DNA from: Psychrobacter sp. TAE2020
GTDB taxonomy: Bacteria; Pseudomonadota; Gammaproteobacteria; Pseudomonadales; Moraxellaceae
NCBI RefSeq assembly: GCF_018919485.1
Contig: NZ_JAHLMU010000001.1
Span: 2,175,538 to 2,239,537, forward strand
Reading direction: 5' to 3'
Length of the DNA stretch: 64,000 bases
Positions 17,300 through 27,688 of this stretch are shown here, in pieces (position 1 is the first letter of the stretch; every line of letters begins with the position of its first letter). A program made the position numbers and the translations under genes. The notes under the pieces were generated by a model. That model did not search any database. It was not told the DNA's origin and was given only the letters and a program-made list of their open reading frames with translations.

Positions 17300-19654
17300 A
17301 TGCCCACACCTGCAACACAGTCAATCATCCGTCCTATAAATAACCAGCCTGCTTCAGCATTGGATATGTCGATATCTGCGCTGGGGGGTGTTGGACCCAA
17401 AGTCGCTGAGCAATTGGCACAATTGGGTATCGTGCGCATATTTGATCTACTTTTGCATTTGCCACGTGGCTACGAGGATCGCAGTCGTCTATTATCGATA
17501 GCTGATGTAGGGCATGGGCAAGCTGCGCTGATTACTGGTCGTGTGGTGCACGTCGATAATAAGCGTAGCGGTATGACGGTGATAATAGATGATGGTACCG
17601 GCACAGTAGGTTTAAGGTTTTTTAAGGTCTATCGTGGTCTAGAGCAAACCATGAGCTTAGGTACTGAGCTGCAATTATTTGGGGAAGTTAAAGTCACCCG
17701 CTATGGCAAGCAGATCCATCACCCTGAATACCAAGTGATTACGGGCAATACGGCAATGATCGATATTGGTTTGCAGCCTATCTATCCAACGGTAAAGGGA
17801 CTGCATCAAAATAAGCTGCGTACGCTGATTAAACTGGCGCTGCAAACGGTGCGTAGTGAGGGTCTACCCATGACCTTATTAACTAGAGATGATTTTGCTA
17901 CGGTTGCCGATTTGCCCTTAGCGCCTTTTCTAGCCCCGCAGACGGTACTAACCGAAGAGGTCGATGTAGAAGATGTATTTGCCACTCTGGCGCATAAAGT
18001 ACCTGATAGCAGTGTTCAAAAAAACAATCCTGCTGTTTATGACCATACACTTGGTGATGGTCACACTAAAGTTAACCCTCAGTCCGATAAGCTAGCAGCA
18101 AGCAACCTCAATAATAACGTCTATAATTTAACTATATTTGAAGCTCTAGTATTACTACATACGCCGCCTACTTATACCGATGCCACTCAGCAGTATAATC
18201 TGTTGACCCAACTGAGTGCACGTACCCACGCCGCCTGCCAGCGTTTGATCATTGAAGAGCTGACTGCTCATCAGCTGAGTTTATTATATCGGCGTCAACA
18301 GCTGCATCAGTTCAAAGCGCCAAAATGTGCCAGCCAAAGCCCATTAACCGACAAGTTATTTGCCGCTTTACCCTTTGAGTTAACTGGTGCCCAGCAGCGA
18401 GTTATGAAAGATATCACAGCTGATATGGCCACTTCTATTCCGATGCTAAGGTTGATACAAGGCGATGTGGGTTCTGGTAAGACTTTAGTAGCAGCTGGAG
18501 CGGCAGGTTATGCATTAGATAGTGGCTGGCAAGTGGCGGTTATGGCACCGACTGAAATTTTAGCTGAACAGCATTTATCAAATTTTAAACAGTGGTTTGA
18601 GCCGTTAGGTATTGGGGTTGGCTGGCTAGCTGGCAAGCAAACGGTAAAGCAGCGCCGCGAAGCTCTAGCAACCGTTGCAGATAATACGGTACAGATAGTA
18701 GTCGGTACTCATGCGCTGTTTCAAGAAGCTGTGCAGTTTGCCAAACTAGGCTTAGTTATTATTGATGAGCAACATCGCTTTGGGGTTGAGCAGCGCATGG
18801 CGCTGACTAACAAAGGGGTGGCTGGTAGTACGCCGCATCAGCTTATTATGACGGCTACTCCAATACCACGTACGCTGGCGATGAGTGTCTACGGTGATAT
18901 GGATACCTCTATTATTGACGAGCTACCGCCGGGGCGCACACCGATCACCACGGTGACTATTGACCGTAATCGCCGTGACGAGGTCATTGAGCGTATCGCT
19001 ATCAATTGCGCAGCTGGGCGACAAGCTTATTGGGTATGCTCGCTAGTAGAAGAGTCTAGTGTGCTTGATGCCCAAGCTGCTGAGGCTACTTATGAAGACT
19101 TAAATGAGCGCTTAGATATTCGTATTGGGCTAGTACATGGCAAGATGAAGTCGGTCGACAAGCAACAAATCATGCAGCAGTTTAAGGCTGGCGAGTTGGA
19201 TTTACTGATTGCTACTACAGTCATCGAAGTCGGCGTTGATGTACCAAATGCCTCATTAATGGTCATCGAAAATGCTGAGCGTTTGGGTCTATCACAACTG
19301 CATCAGTTACGTGGACGAGTAGGCCGTGGCTCAACTAAGAGCTACTGTGTGCTACTTTACCAAAAGCCTTTATCGGATATTGGTACTGAGCGCCTAAATG
19401 TATTGCGTGATAGCACTGATGGTTTTGTCATTGCGCAAAAAGATTTAGAGCTGCGGGGACCTGGCGAATTGCTGGGTAAACGGCAAACGGGTAATATTGG
19501 TTATTACTTAGCGGATCTAATTCGTGATGAGCAGTTATTTGCGATTGCGCAAAGGCTAGCTAAGCATCTGATTCAAGACACTGAACGCAAAGCTGATGTC
19601 AGTCAACTTATTCATCGCTGGATGCCAGAGGCCAGCCGTTATACTAATGCTTGA
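17300..19654 (+). CDS. recG: ATP-dependent DNA helicase RecG
   Basis: This is a 784-residue RecG that remodels stalled forks and Holliday junctions. I take ATG 17300, preceded by TAGGA, over TTG 17285. The N-terminal wedge domain has GVGPKVAEQLAQLGI, LLLHLPRGYEDRS and an OB fold (LITGRVVHVDNKR...). Helicase motifs follow: Q-like FELTGAQQRVMKDI, Walker A GDVGSGKT, DEQHRFG, MTATPIPRTLAMSVYGDMD, ATTVIEVGVDVPNA, QLRGRVGRG. It is about 90 residues longer than E. coli RecG (693). Much of the excess is a low-complexity insert around residues 235-285 (VPDSSVQKNNPAVYDHTLGD...). It is divergent from the patatin gene and alone on its transcript. Confidence 0.96.
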   Translation: MPTPATQSIIRPINNQPASALDMSISALGGVGPKVAEQLAQLGIVRIFDLLLHLPRGYEDRSRLLSIADVGHGQAALITGRVVHVDNKRSGMTVIIDDGTGTVGLRFFKVYRGLEQTMSLGTELQLFGEVKVTRYGKQIHHPEYQVITGNTAMIDIGLQPIYPTVKGLHQNKLRTLIKLALQTVRSEGLPMTLLTRDDFATVADLPLAPFLAPQTVLTEEVDVEDVFATLAHKVPDSSVQKNNPAVYDHTLGDGHTKVNPQSDKLAASNLNNNVYNLTIFEALVLLHTPPTYTDATQQYNLLTQLSARTHAACQRLIIEELTAHQLSLLYRRQQLHQFKAPKCASQSPLTDKLFAALPFELTGAQQRVMKDITADMATSIPMLRLIQGDVGSGKTLVAAGAAGYALDSGWQVAVMAPTEILAEQHLSNFKQWFEPLGIGVGWLAGKQTVKQRREALATVADNTVQIVVGTHALFQEAVQFAKLGLVIIDEQHRFGVEQRMALTNKGVAGSTPHQLIMTATPIPRTLAMSVYGDMDTSIIDELPPGRTPITTVTIDRNRRDEVIERIAINCAAGRQAYWVCSLVEESSVLDAQAAEATYEDLNERLDIRIGLVHGKMKSVDKQQIMQQFKAGELDLLIATTVIEVGVDVPNASLMVIENAERLGLSQLHQLRGRVGRGSTKSYCVLLYQKPLSDIGTERLNVLRDSTDGFVIAQKDLELRGPGELLGKRQTGNIGYYLADLIRDEQLFAIAQRLAKHLIQDTERKADVSQLIHRWMPEASRYTNA

Positions 19655-20333
19655 TGCTGATGTTTGACATTCATTGTTGATATTTATCTTGTTCATTAAC
19701 TACTGTGTAGCCTTATTGCACCTTGGTTAAAGTCATTGCAAGCTATAGTCTAATATTTCATTGAGGCCTGCATCTCTTATTGGTAGTCAATAAAAGTTGA
19801 CTATCGGTGTTGGGATTAAAGATGCCGTTGGGTTGGCTTTTATAAGCTATCGCTAATCTCGCAGAAAAATCGTTGCCATTACTAAAGCTATCAATGCTAT
19901 CGATGCTATCAACGCCATCAAGGCTACTATGACTAATTAAGTCGCTAGCTTTATCGAAGTAGATACTTCTGTATTATCAAATACTGTTGCTACTGCCCGC
20001 TCTTCTAAAAAATTCTAGATAAATATATCATTTAAAATCCTGTTCTAAAGGCCTAGTCTCAATGACCACTCCTATGTCATTTCCCATCCTAACTCTAAAT
20101 ATTTTTAACAAGTTAATTTGTCCATTAGGTTATCAATACTAGCTTTTCGCACCTATTTTATACCTGCTTTGCTTAATGATATCGCTGGGCAATAGCAGGA
20201 TAGTGACTCTATAAGTTCTAGCTAATTTAACACCCTCAATGCAAATCAAGTATAATTACTAGTCGTTGTTATTGAACAGTTTTTTATAGCCATCGCTTAA
20301 CGTCATTACTGCCCCTGTTTATAGAGACCGATT
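19655..20333. other. 679-base intergenic region with no recognised gene
   Basis: I found no open frame with coding character, tRNA or clear terminator. A short run of imperfect GCTATCAAxGC(C/T)ATC units (about 19885-19925) is the only repeat. It must hold the RND operon promoter, which cannot be pinpointed by eye. Confidence 0.5.
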
Positions 20334-21671
20334 ATGAGTGACCTTCCAGATCTTAATAGTAAGCAAGCGCCTAATGCTAATGAGCCTAAGCCGGTAGTGG
20401 TGTCTGAGCTACCGCCATATCGTCAGTTTGATAAAAATATACCCGCAGCAAAGCTACCGATATGGCTGTGGCCAGTATTGCTTGCGGTACTCATTGGTGG
20501 GGTACTGCTGGGTAAGTATTGGGGTGCTGATAAGGCCGATGATAGCGTCAATGGTAATGTTGGCACTACTAGTCAAACTACTAACGCGCCTGAGGATAAT
20601 AAGGCTAATGTTAGTGCTGAGCAAGCGGTACTATCAGTCGAAACCGTTATGCCAAGTCAAGATAATATCGGTAGTACGCTCAAGGCTGACGGCACTATCA
20701 GTGCCAAAGATATCGCTAACGTTAGCGCTAAAGTCAGCGGCGTGGCTATTGAACGAATATTAGTCGAGGAAGGTCAGCGCGTCAAAGCTGGTCAAGTGTT
20801 GGCAATATTTGACACTGATGCTGTGCGTCAGCAAATAGTACAGGCTGAAGCTGATGTGGCTGAAGCTGAGGCTACTCTTGCTAATGCTAAGGCAGATGCG
20901 ATACGAGTATTACCTTTGATAGATATTGACGCTATCAGTAAACAAGAAGCCGATCGCTATCGTACCTCAGAGCTACAAGCGCGCGCAGCATTACAAGCGT
21001 CAAAAGCACGACTTAGTAGCCAAAACTTAGCCTTAAACAATGCGCAAGTAGTAGCTCCTGTTAGTGGCATCATTAGCGAAAAGAAAGTGGACGTAGGTAT
21101 GGTTGCTGGTGGCGAGCCGTTATTCACTATTATAAAAGACGGTATATTGGAGTGGCAAGCTGACATCGATCCTAAGCTAATAGCAGACGTAAAAGTAGGG
21201 ACTCCAGTTAAAGTGAGCTTGCCACAAGGCCAGTCAGTAATGGGTGAAGTACGCCGAATCGCGCCAACAGCTGATAATAATCGTCAAATCACTATTTATG
21301 CTAGTCTCGCTAGTAATTCAAATGCTCGTGCTGGTATGTATCAAACGGGTGAATTTTTATTAGGTAGCGAAAACACTCAAACGGTCCCTAATAGCGCGAT
21401 TGTCAGTAACGACGGTTATGACTATGTGATGCTAGTGACGGCTATTGAGACTAAGGATAACAAGACAATAGGGAAAATTCAGCAGCAGCGAGTCACTTTA
21501 GGCGAGCGTTTAGGCAATAATGTGGCCGTTGTTGAAGCTTTGCCAGCAGGTAGTAGGCTAGTTAAACAAGGTGGTAGCTTTTTAAATGAGGGCGATTTGG
21601 TACGTATTATTGATAGTAAGGGTGCAGCTACCTCATCTTCTACGCAAAAACAAGCGCAGGCCCCATTATGA
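20334..21671 (+). CDS. RND efflux periplasmic adaptor (membrane fusion) subunit
   Basis: This is a 445-residue HlyD/AcrA-type adaptor bridging an inner-membrane RND pump and an outer-membrane channel. A membrane anchor lies at about residues 40-62 (LPIWLWPVLLAVLIGGVLLG) with a polar 38-residue cytoplasmic lead. The lipoyl half-motifs are GVAIERILVEEGQRVKAGQVLAIFD and VVAPVSGIISEKKVDVGMVAGG. Between them lies an Ala-rich coiled coil (VQAEADVAEAEATLANAKAD...ARAALQASKARLSSQ). The beta-barrel and membrane-proximal parts follow to about 430. No lipobox is present; it is held by a transmembrane helix. Its stop overlaps the permease start by four bases (ATGA), showing translational coupling. Confidence 0.94.
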   Translation: MSDLPDLNSKQAPNANEPKPVVVSELPPYRQFDKNIPAAKLPIWLWPVLLAVLIGGVLLGKYWGADKADDSVNGNVGTTSQTTNAPEDNKANVSAEQAVLSVETVMPSQDNIGSTLKADGTISAKDIANVSAKVSGVAIERILVEEGQRVKAGQVLAIFDTDAVRQQIVQAEADVAEAEATLANAKADAIRVLPLIDIDAISKQEADRYRTSELQARAALQASKARLSSQNLALNNAQVVAPVSGIISEKKVDVGMVAGGEPLFTIIKDGILEWQADIDPKLIADVKVGTPVKVSLPQGQSVMGEVRRIAPTADNNRQITIYASLASNSNARAGMYQTGEFLLGSENTQTVPNSAIVSNDGYDYVMLVTAIETKDNKTIGKIQQQRVTLGERLGNNVAVVEALPAGSRLVKQGGSFLNEGDLVRIIDSKGAATSSSTQKQAQAPL

Positions 21672-24600
21672 ACTTTAACGTATCCTCCTATTCAATCAAA
21701 AACCCGTTAGTAGCGATTCTACTATTTGTCTTGCTAACTATGGGCGGATTATTTGGCTTTCGTCAAATGAAAGTCCAACAGTTCCCTGATATTGATTTAC
21801 CAGCGGTAGTGGTGACAGTAACCCTGCCTGGGGCAGCGCCGGCGCAGTTAGAAAACGATATTGCCAAAAAGATAGAAAATAAACTGACTAGCATTAATGG
21901 TATTAAACATATTCGCAGCACCTTACAGACAGGGGCTGCAACTATTGCCACTGAGTTTGTATTAGATAAAGATATCCAAGAAGCTGTCGATGATGTGCGC
22001 TCGGCAGTCGGAGAAGTACGTGGTGACCTCCCCGCTGCGGCTAACGATCCCATTATTACCAAAGTCTCTACCTCCGGCTTTCCGGTGGTTACTTATTCAG
22101 TAGCTGCTGACAATATGAGCGTTGAGGATTTATCTTGGTTCGTTGATGATACGATTACTAAGCGCTTATCTGATATTCAAGGAGTCGGTTCAATCAGCCG
22201 TATTGGCGGCCTTGAGCGCAAAATTACTGTAGCAGCAGATCCTATAGCCTTGAGTGGATTGCAGTTGTCTATCAGTCAGCTTTCACAGCAAATCTCTGGT
22301 ATTCAGCAGGACAGCTCAGGCGGTGAATCGGAAGTCGGGAACAGCACCCAAACCATTCGAGTGTTAGGCGCTGTTGAGCGTGCCCGTGAGCTCAATGACC
22401 TACAGATAGCAGTTCCTACAGGCGGTACGCAAGCGCTAGGACGTATGGCTGAGGTCACTGATGGTCCTGACGACCCGAACTCTATCGCTAAGCTTGATGG
22501 AAAAGTGGTGGTGGCCTTTAACGTGGTGCGCTCGCGTGGTGCTAGTGAAGTGGAGGTGACTGAGCGTATAGATACTGAGCTGGCTAAGCTGGCGACTGAT
22601 ATGCCTAATATCACGGTAGAAAAAGTCTATGATCGAGCAACGCCAGTCGCTGAGGACTATTCAGCATCATTAAAGATGTTGATTGAAGGAGGGATCCTTG
22701 CGGTTATCGTGGTGTTTTTATTCTTACGGAATATCCGTGCCACTATTGTCACCGCTGTAGCCCTGCCACTATCGATTATTCCTACCTTTTTAGGAATGTA
22801 TTTATTTGATTTCAGCCTCAATATTATCTCGCTACTGGCTTTGTCCTTAGTTATAGGGGTGCTAGTCGATGATGCTATCGTTGAAGTTGAAAACATCATG
22901 CGCCATTTACGAATGGGTAAGACGCCCTATCAAGCAGCGATGGAGGCAGCTGATGAAATTGGCCTAGCAGTAGTAGCCACCACTTTTACTTTGATTGCGG
23001 TATTTCTACCTACTGCTTTTATGGGCGGTATTGTTGGCCAGTTCTTCCGTCAATTTGGTTGGACAGCAGCGTTAGCTATTTTTGCCTCGTTAATGGTGGC
23101 GCGTCTTATTACTCCAATGATGGCCGCTTATATCCTACGTCCTGAAAAAAAGCATGTCGAAAAACAAAGCGCGCTGATGACTTGGTACCTCAATGTAGTC
23201 TCTTGGACGCTAAAGCATCGTTGGCTGACTATGGGCGCCACTTTAGTACTGTTTGTCGCTTCGCTGGGATTAGTTAAACTACTGCCTACTGGTTTTATTC
23301 CTGATAATGATATTGACCAGACACGAGTAGCGATTGAGCTAACTCCGGATGTGGAATTGGAGGATACAGAACGAGTAGCAGCGTTGGCAAGTGAGCGTAT
23401 ATTAGCTTTGCCTGAGGTTACGCATATCTTTACCTCTGTTGGCGAAGGACAAGCTTCTATGGGGTCAGAATCTAGCGGTGGCAAAGCTAAGAACATTGCT
23501 GGACTAGATATAGTGTTAGCTCCACGAGCTGAGCGTGCCTCTAAGCAACAAATTGAACAGCAGATCAGTTCGATATTGTCAGAAGTCCCTAGCGCCCGTT
23601 TCACTGTTGGCTTATCAAGCGGCGGCGAGACTGGCTATAACTTTTCATTGACTAGTACTAGCCCAGAGGTATTGGAAAAAACCGTACAACAGATCATGAG
23701 TGATATCCGTGCTTTACCTATGGTAGGTTCCGTCACCAGTGACCGTAGTCTGCCGCGTCAAGAACTCACGGTGACCCCAGATCGCTTAGCGATGGCGGAT
23801 AAAGGGGTGACTACCCAGGCTATAGCTGAGACCCTACGCATCGCTACAGTTGGCGACTATGAGCAGAGCTTATCTAAGCTTAATTTAGATACAAGGCAGA
23901 TACCAATAGTAGTACGCTTGCCTGATATTGCCAAACAAAGCGTCAGTCAGTTAGAGGGGTTATATGTACCTACTAGCCAACCAACTGGACAAGGGGTACG
24001 AGTAGGGGAAGTGGCTAGTTTAGACTTTGGTACGGGACCAGCCCAAATTAAGCGACTTGATCGTGAGCGTGCTATTAGTATTACGGTGCAGCCTAACGAT
24101 GGCGCGCTAGGTGAGCTAATAGAAGCGGTGAAAGGCACGTCAACTATGCAGAATTTACCAGCCTCAATCACTGTGATTGACCAAGGCCAAGCCGAAAGTA
24201 TGGCTGAGTTATTTAGCGGTTTTGTTATCGCTATGTCGGTCGGCATTGTCTGTATCTTAGGGGTACTGATTTTATTATTTGGCAAGCTATTACAGCCTTT
24301 TACTATTCTTATGGCCCTGCCATTATCTATTGGCGGTGCTTTCGTCGGGCTAGTCCTTACTAAGAGTAGCCTCTCGATGCCATCGATGATTGGCTTTATC
24401 ATGCTGATGGGTATCGCTACCAAAAACTCTATTTTGCTAGTGGATTATGCCATTATTGCGCAAAATCGTGGGCTGATGCGCTTTGACGCTATTATTGATG
24501 CTTGTCGCAAACGGGCACGGCCAATCATTATGACGACTATTGCGATGGGTGCTGGCATGCTGCCATTAGTATTTGGATGGGGTGAGGCTGATCCAACCTT

Positions 24601-24760
24601 CCGTCGTCCGATGGCGGCCGCTGTGCTAGGTGGTTTAGTGACTTCTACATTATTAAGTTTAGTGGTTATTCCGGTGGTTTATACCTTAATGGACGATGTA
24701 TCAGGCTGGTTTAGCAGATGGCTAATTCCGCATGGTAAAAATGCTAACAATGAACCATAA
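21668..24760 (+). CDS. RND efflux permease subunit (HAE1-like)
   Basis: This is a 1030-residue inner-membrane proton-driven transporter. TM1 is near residues 12-32 (NPLVAILLFVLLTMGGLFGF), followed by the first periplasmic loop (LPAVVVTVTLPGAAPAQLE). The TM2-TM6 block includes the proton-relay motif VLVDDAIVEVENIMRHL with adjacent Asp residues and ATTFTLIAVFLPTAFMGG. The second half repeats this with MLMGIATKNSILLVDYAII and IIMTTIAMGAGMLPL. It is related to MdtB/MexB-like and OqxB-like pumps but somewhat closer to the short-loop 'efflux RND transporter permease' group. Substrates cannot be predicted. No outer-membrane factor gene follows, so a shared TolC is likely. No regulator is adjacent. 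Confidence 0.95.
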   Translation: MNFNVSSYSIKNPLVAILLFVLLTMGGLFGFRQMKVQQFPDIDLPAVVVTVTLPGAAPAQLENDIAKKIENKLTSINGIKHIRSTLQTGAATIATEFVLDKDIQEAVDDVRSAVGEVRGDLPAAANDPIITKVSTSGFPVVTYSVAADNMSVEDLSWFVDDTITKRLSDIQGVGSISRIGGLERKITVAADPIALSGLQLSISQLSQQISGIQQDSSGGESEVGNSTQTIRVLGAVERARELNDLQIAVPTGGTQALGRMAEVTDGPDDPNSIAKLDGKVVVAFNVVRSRGASEVEVTERIDTELAKLATDMPNITVEKVYDRATPVAEDYSASLKMLIEGGILAVIVVFLFLRNIRATIVTAVALPLSIIPTFLGMYLFDFSLNIISLLALSLVIGVLVDDAIVEVENIMRHLRMGKTPYQAAMEAADEIGLAVVATTFTLIAVFLPTAFMGGIVGQFFRQFGWTAALAIFASLMVARLITPMMAAYILRPEKKHVEKQSALMTWYLNVVSWTLKHRWLTMGATLVLFVASLGLVKLLPTGFIPDNDIDQTRVAIELTPDVELEDTERVAALASERILALPEVTHIFTSVGEGQASMGSESSGGKAKNIAGLDIVLAPRAERASKQQIEQQISSILSEVPSARFTVGLSSGGETGYNFSLTSTSPEVLEKTVQQIMSDIRALPMVGSVTSDRSLPRQELTVTPDRLAMADKGVTTQAIAETLRIATVGDYEQSLSKLNLDTRQIPIVVRLPDIAKQSVSQLEGLYVPTSQPTGQGVRVGEVASLDFGTGPAQIKRLDRERAISITVQPNDGALGELIEAVKGTSTMQNLPASITVIDQGQAESMAELFSGFVIAMSVGIVCILGVLILLFGKLLQPFTILMALPLSIGGAFVGLVLTKSSLSMPSMIGFIMLMGIATKNSILLVDYAIIAQNRGLMRFDAIIDACRKRARPIIMTTIAMGAGMLPLVFGWGEADPTFRRPMAAAVLGGLVTSTLLSLVVIPVVYTLMDDVSGWFSRWLIPHGKNANNEP

Positions 24761-24959
24761 CCCGTTATTGAAAGTGATAAATAGTAACCATCACACAGCA
24801 GGACAGGGCAATTAAAAAGCAATAGGTTGCGCTGTCAGCTTAGGAGCAAATACTAGCAGGATAAGTTTGAATTACTAACCTACAAGGTAACCCTGCTAGC
24901 AAAGTAATCATCTGTCGCTGTGTATTGTTTCAAACCATAGTGCTTTATAGCAGTAGGCT

Positions 24960-24990
24960 AAGACTAAATGGATAAAGTCTTAGTCTTTTT
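24960..24990 (+). terminator. probable terminator after the RND operon
   Basis: AAGACTAA pairs with TTAGTCTT across a 12-base loop, followed by a T-rich run. The stem is AT-rich and an alternative 5-bp pairing exists, so strength is uncertain. Nothing else stands out in the 322-base gap 24761-25082. Confidence 0.5.
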
Positions 24991-25082
24991 TATAGGCTTG
25001 TTAAAGTCGATGACCATTAAAAAAGTCGATAATCTGTTACTCTGAGTTGACCGACTTATCTTAATACCGAGCGAGACTAGCA

Positions 25083-26027
25083 ATGAATGAATCAGTGCCA
25101 AAAGGGACGCTTGCTCATAGCAGTGCTTGGTTTATTCCTTTTTCATGCCTATTAGTAGGCGGCTTACTATTGGGCATATCTACCAATTTGGCCAAGTACG
25201 CTAGCGAAATAGGGTTGACCCCATTAGCATTTTTGTTTTGGTCAATCTCTGGAGCAGCACTAATTCTATTAGTAGTAGCCTTAGTAAAAAAGGAGCATTT
25301 GTCTCTTAACGCTCGTAGCTTAGAGTACTATACGATTGCCGCATTAGTCAGTGTTGCCGGCTCTAATTTGATTTTCTTCTCTGCTATTGCGCACGTAGGT
25401 GCTGGTTTTGTTGCTTTAATTATTGCCCTACCACCGTTGCTCACTTATCTGGGTGCTCTAGCGTTACGCATAGAGCGCTTTAGTCGCTTGCGTGCTTTTG
25501 GGGTGGCGGCTGCATTAGCTGGAGCAGGGGTACTGGCTGCACGTAAGTTTGCTGCGCCAGATGCCAGCACATTTTGGATTTTGCTAGCGCTCTGTGGCCC
25601 TGTATTACTAGCTATGGGTAATATCTATCGGAGCTTACGCTGGCCGGATAAAGCTTCTGCAATTGCGCTTGCTCCGGGTATGTTGATTGCCGCTGCCTGT
25701 ATCCTCGCTATCGTTGGAATGTTGCCAGGTTTTTCTTTGGCGCTACCGCTTGGCGAAAGTAAGACTAGCGGATTAATATTGCTGCAGGCTAGTATTTTTG
25801 CTGCTCAATTTTTGCTGCTGTTCTTATTGCAAAAAACTGGCGGTCCAGTTCTATTAAGCTTATTAGGAGCGGTCGGTGCGGTAGTTGGCGTGCCTATAGC
25901 GGTATTTTTGCAGGGCGAAGCGCCACCAGAGGGGCTGATTTTAGGGGCTTCATTGATTGGACTTGGGGTGATTTTGGTCACTTGGGGTGGAGTAAAAATG
26001 GCGGCAGCCGTCAAGAGTGATAGTTAG
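25083..26027 (+). CDS. DMT family (EamA) transporter
   Basis: This is a 314-residue inner-membrane protein with about ten hydrophobic helices in two EamA repeats. The first repeat begins ISTNLAKYASEIGLTPLAFLFWS and includes GAGFVALIIALPPLLTYLGAL. The second includes LLALCGPVLLAMGNIYRSLRWP and ends in ASLIGLGVILVTWGGVKMA. EamA proteins export or import small metabolites; the substrate here is unknown. The 15-residue N-terminal lead is polar. It stands alone, with no regulator next to it. Confidence 0.9.
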   Translation: MNESVPKGTLAHSSAWFIPFSCLLVGGLLLGISTNLAKYASEIGLTPLAFLFWSISGAALILLVVALVKKEHLSLNARSLEYYTIAALVSVAGSNLIFFSAIAHVGAGFVALIIALPPLLTYLGALALRIERFSRLRAFGVAAALAGAGVLAARKFAAPDASTFWILLALCGPVLLAMGNIYRSLRWPDKASAIALAPGMLIAAACILAIVGMLPGFSLALPLGESKTSGLILLQASIFAAQFLLLFLLQKTGGPVLLSLLGAVGAVVGVPIAVFLQGEAPPEGLILGASLIGLGVILVTWGGVKMAAAVKSDS

Positions 26028-26428
26028 AAAAATAAATCATTACTAATAAAATGCTAAGATCTATTCACAAATAAACCCTGATGCTAGCTAATGAAAAAGT
26101 TATCAGTACTAAAATATTTAGGCTATCCAAAATCATGAAATAGGTGGCTTTTCGGCTGTTATTAAAATACCTATGCCCACTAGTGACATAGAGGGCTATA
26201 AAAAGTCAGAAAACCTGACAAAACTATAATGTCGCAATAAATGCGGTTAACAGGTATAACAACATTAATCGCTGCCACAGTCTAACCCTTTAGTTTGATC
26301 AAACAGTCCAAGTCTAAGGGGTCAGTTCATAATAAAACAGTGCTTTTTGCCTTCTACTATTTCAGTAAATTTTTAACTGGCGATTTCTATTGCGAGTTAG
26401 CTTGCTCCTTTCATCCTCCTAGCTAGAA
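26028..26428. other. intergenic region between two convergent genes
   Basis: This stretch lies between the ends of the EamA gene and the amidohydrolase gene. It is AT-rich and has no open frame, tRNA or strong hairpin with T-run that I can support. Confidence 0.5.
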
Positions 26429-27688
26429 TCACTCAAAACAAATATGCGCAGCCTGATTACAGAAGGTTTGCTTACCATTTTTGAATCCTGCCAAGGCTTG
26501 TGCTACGGTTCTAATAGTTTCTACTGAATCCTTGGCTTCTACTACTACTAAAGTAGCCGTCGCTCCTACTGCTATCTCAGTGTTAAGCGCCAATAATTTA
26601 GCCGCATTTTTGCTAATCATATCGAATGCCATTGCTATTTCATTATCGGTCGATAGCTGGGCGATATTGGCATACAAGTTGGCCATTCTAATCAATGAGG
26701 CATCGCCGTAAGGGGTAAAAGCATTGAGGATATTATTAGTAGAAATCGTGGTATTAACTCCTAACTCTGCAAACTGATTGGCATTGACTGTGCCTCGGGG
26801 TATCAAAGATTCGTAATCACTGCCATTGATATAGATATCAGTGGCCGGTAACACGATCAAAGTAATGTCTGCCATTTTTAGCAAGCCAGCCATCTCTCCA
26901 CGCTTCATCTTATCCATAGCTGAAAGCTTAGTAACATGACCGATAGAGACGCGGCCTTGGTAGTTGCGCTTAATGGTTTCTTCGAAAACCTTTGGAATAC
27001 TTGACCCTTCTGGGTCTAAATCAAAATCCAAGTGAAAGTCGACATCGACGTCAAACTTTTCCGCTATATCAAATATCATTTCGATATGTTGCTCTGGATT
27101 TTCATCTTTATAAGGACAGCCCCCTAGCAGATCCGCGCCTTGGGCTAATGCTTGCTGTAATAACTGCTGGGTTAGCGGTTTAGTGGTCAAGCCTGACTGC
27201 GCAAAAGCACAAAGCTCTATATCGATAGCAAAGGCGTATTTATCCTGCACTCTTTTTAGCGCTCTAAAGCTACGCATTTCAGTTTGTTCGTCTGTTTCAA
27301 CAAAAGTACGCATGGCTACCGTACCTTTTTTGATAGCCATCTCTATGACCTTTGAGGCGCGTTCGAATACATCTTCTTCAGTGAACTGTTCTTTGGCTTT
27401 ACCCGTCTCATCAACGGCTTCTTCTAAAGTGCCTTGTTCTACACTACAGCGATCTAAAATACAGGCTTTGTCGAGGTGAATATGACTCTCATAAAACCCT
27501 GCACAGACAAAATTGCCTTGAGCGTCATAAACTATGCTACTGGCTGCCGCTTCACTATCATGGCTATCATCACTATTAATAGCGTTTTCTATATCATCAA
27601 TACGCTTGATATGAGCGCCTTCTATGCTGATATTAACTAAGTTTTTCCGGCCCGCTAATTGAGCGTTTTTTATAATTAGATTTATCAT
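26429..27688 (-). CDS. cytosine deaminase-like amidohydrolase family protein
   Basis: This is a 419-residue member of the CodA branch of amidohydrolases. The first metal motif SHIHLDKA has His69 and His71; the strand VDVDFHLDFDLDPEG supplies His219; SIGHVTKL supplies His251. The position that is a metal-binding Asp in CodA (GHDD) reads STNN (about residues 316-319). The rest aligns well (NAFTPYGDASLIRMANLYANI). Substrates of the branch include cytosine, isoguanine, creatinine and triazine-derived ureides; none can be assigned. Residues 31-52 are a low-complexity insert (DDIENAINSDDSHDSEAAAS). The gene is divergent from a decayed racemase and an NCS1 permease, which suggests uptake and hydrolysis of a cyclic amide or nucleobase. 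Confidence 0.85.
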   Translation of the reverse strand: MINLIIKNAQLAGRKNLVNISIEGAHIKRIDDIENAINSDDSHDSEAAASSIVYDAQGNFVCAGFYESHIHLDKACILDRCSVEQGTLEEAVDETGKAKEQFTEEDVFERASKVIEMAIKKGTVAMRTFVETDEQTEMRSFRALKRVQDKYAFAIDIELCAFAQSGLTTKPLTQQLLQQALAQGADLLGGCPYKDENPEQHIEMIFDIAEKFDVDVDFHLDFDLDPEGSSIPKVFEETIKRNYQGRVSIGHVTKLSAMDKMKRGEMAGLLKMADITLIVLPATDIYINGSDYESLIPRGTVNANQFAELGVNTTISTNNILNAFTPYGDASLIRMANLYANIAQLSTDNEIAMAFDMISKNAAKLLALNTEIAVGATATLVVVEAKDSVETIRTVAQALAGFKNGKQTFCNQAAHICFE

